Source: an uncultured Clostridia bacterium (GTDB lineage: Bacteria > Bacillota > Clostridia > Christensenellales > UBA3700). From it: a stretch of 25,136 bases of DNA. The notes beneath the pieces were generated by a model that searched no databases, was not told the DNA's origin, and saw only the letters and a list, made by a program, of their open reading frames with translations. The stretch's first letter is position 1; every line of letters starts with the position of its first letter. The DNA is taken from assembly GCA_946623205.1 (NCBI GenBank), contig CAMOQV010000010.1, positions 1 through 25,136 on the forward strand, given 5' to 3'. Made by a program: the position numbers and the translations under genes. Positions 24,408-25,136 of the stretch are shown here, in pieces.

Positions 24408-24943
24408 TGGATACATTCGAAATTGACGCAATTTGTATACGTAGTGTGGACTATTTAGAGAATGACAAAATCATTACTCTATATGGCACGGATGTAGGAA
24501 AATTATCTATGGTCGCAAAAGGCGCAAAAAAGCCAAAAGCTAAATTAAAATTTGCTGCATCTCCATTCTGTTTTGGCCACTATTACTATTCAGGAAAAGG
24601 GCAAAAAAAGACTTTAATTGGATGCGATACTTACGACAATTTTTATAATCTTGCACTTGATCCAGAAAAGTTTTTTGCAGCAACGGTAATTTTAGAAGTT
24701 TTAGATAAAATGGGCATGGAAGACGACTACAATAAAGGATTGTTTGTTGTGGCACTAAAAGCTCTAAAAGAGATGTGCTATGAGGATGTTAAGCCAAAAG
24801 AATATTTATATGGCGTTTTAAAAGACCTTTTGGTGGCATTAGGATATGAGTGCAATGCAATAACACTTATTGACTATTACAACTATTTTAAATACACTCA
24901 TTCTGTAAACATTAATTCAATCAAAGAATTAATTAATTTATAA
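24407..24943 (+). CDS. recO: DNA repair protein RecO, short form without zinc motif
   Basis: Recombination mediator that helps load RecA and anneals DNA. The N-terminal OB fold is clear (residues 1-80: DAICIRSVDYLENDKIITLYG, read in parts, then KLSMVAKGAKKPK), and helices follow with DLLVALGYECN. The protein has only 178 residues, against about 240-250 for typical RecO. The C-terminal four-cysteine zinc knuckle and following helices are missing. The downstream sequence is non-coding and AT-rich, with no continuation in another frame, so this is probably a natural short form. Last gene of the operon. Confidence 0.85.
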   Translation: MDTFEIDAICIRSVDYLENDKIITLYGTDVGKLSMVAKGAKKPKAKLKFAASPFCFGHYYYSGKGQKKTLIGCDTYDNFYNLALDPEKFFAATVILEVLDKMGMEDDYNKGLFVVALKALKEMCYEDVKPKEYLYGVLKDLLVALGYECNAITLIDYYNYFKYTHSVNINSIKELINL

Positions 24944-24991
24944 TTTTTTTAAATTTCTTTAGATTTATTAAATATATTTATTATATTATGC

Positions 24992-25020
24992 TTGAAAAGC
25001 TCCTTTGTATTTTGTAAAAT
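24992..25020 (+). promoter_or_regulatory. Promoter of ppdK
   Basis: TTGAAA (24992-24997), 17 bp, TAAAAT (25015-25020). The leader to ATG 25084 contains a tandem AATACTAA repeat (about 25037-25051). The ribosome-binding site is AAGGAGG at 25069-25075. Confidence 0.7.
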
Positions 25021-25083
25021 AATATTTGGTGTAAAAATACTAAATACTAAATATTTTATATTTACTCGAAGGAGGAGTAATCA

Positions 25084-25136
25084 ATGAAAAAATACGTTTA
25101 TTTGTTCTCAGAAGGTAATGCAAAGATGCGTGAACT
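25084..25136 (+). CDS. ppdK: Pyruvate phosphate dikinase, N-terminal fragment cut by the window edge
   Basis: Seventeen codons and two bases are visible. The reading, beginning MKKYVYLFSEGNAKMRE, matches the conserved N-terminus of PPDK, which interconverts pyruvate and phosphoenolpyruvate using ATP and phosphate. AAGGAGG eight bases upstream supports the start. Position after recO is common for ppdK in clostridia. Confidence 0.85.
   Translation, partial: MKKYVYLFSEGNAKMRE

Noticed and set aside
24969..24980. TAAATATATTTA palindrome and T-run after recO as a terminator
   Set aside because: The stem would be purely A-T and the T-run lies before it; too weak to call.

Overview
The window is a gene-dense, AT-rich stretch of bacterial chromosome, roughly one third G+C by eye. 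It suggests an uncultured low-GC Bacillota/Clostridia-like organism. The reasons are GAGG-type Shine-Dalgarno sites, textbook SigA-type promoters, lipoprotein signals, and Firmicutes-type gene neighbourhoods: topA-trmFO-hslV-hslU, hisS-aspS-tcdA, phoH-(7TM)HD-ybeY-era-recO, then ppdK. I see no rRNA, tRNA, CRISPR array, insertion sequence or prophage.

Layout. (1) 1-11256, all + strand, one long run: a lipoprotein/carbohydrate-binding/GT-C-like membrane fusion protein, topA, trmFO, hslV, hslU, hisS, aspS, tcdA. Gaps are 10 nt or less, or the genes overlap. The only clear promoter is at 71-99, so this looks like a single operon for DNA topology, tRNA modification, protein turnover and tRNA charging. 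(2) glyA at 11356-12612 with a strong terminator. (3) An intergenic region of about 390 nt, 12613-13004, holding back-to-back terminators, a strongly structured segment that may be a minus-strand small RNA, short repeats, and an autoregulatory-looking promoter. (4) A Phd/YefM antitoxin with a PIN-domain toxin. (5) A convergent membrane M28 peptidase on the minus strand, divergent from a small membrane protein whose promoter predicts a leaderless mRNA. (6) A small lipoprotein with its own promoter and terminator. (7) A two-gene operon: a PTS-EIIC-like transporter and oligoendopeptidase F. (8) dnaB, phoH, a shortened 7TM-HD phosphodiesterase, ybeY, era and recO in one operon covering replication, ribosome maturation and c-di-AMP turnover. 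(9) The first codons of pyruvate phosphate dikinase at the right edge.

Most of the window is core housekeeping. The points most worth a second look are: phoH apparently starting at AUA; a lipid-anchored, carbohydrate-binding GT-C-like protein whose catalytic motifs look degenerate; a possible minus-strand structured RNA at about 12662-12785; a leaderless membrane microprotein divergent from an M28 peptidase; a PgpH-like protein without the expected extracellular sensor; RecO without its zinc knuckle; and Era with an altered KH GXXG loop. Two annotation pitfalls are corrected: hslU starts at 6219 and the M28 peptidase at 14923.
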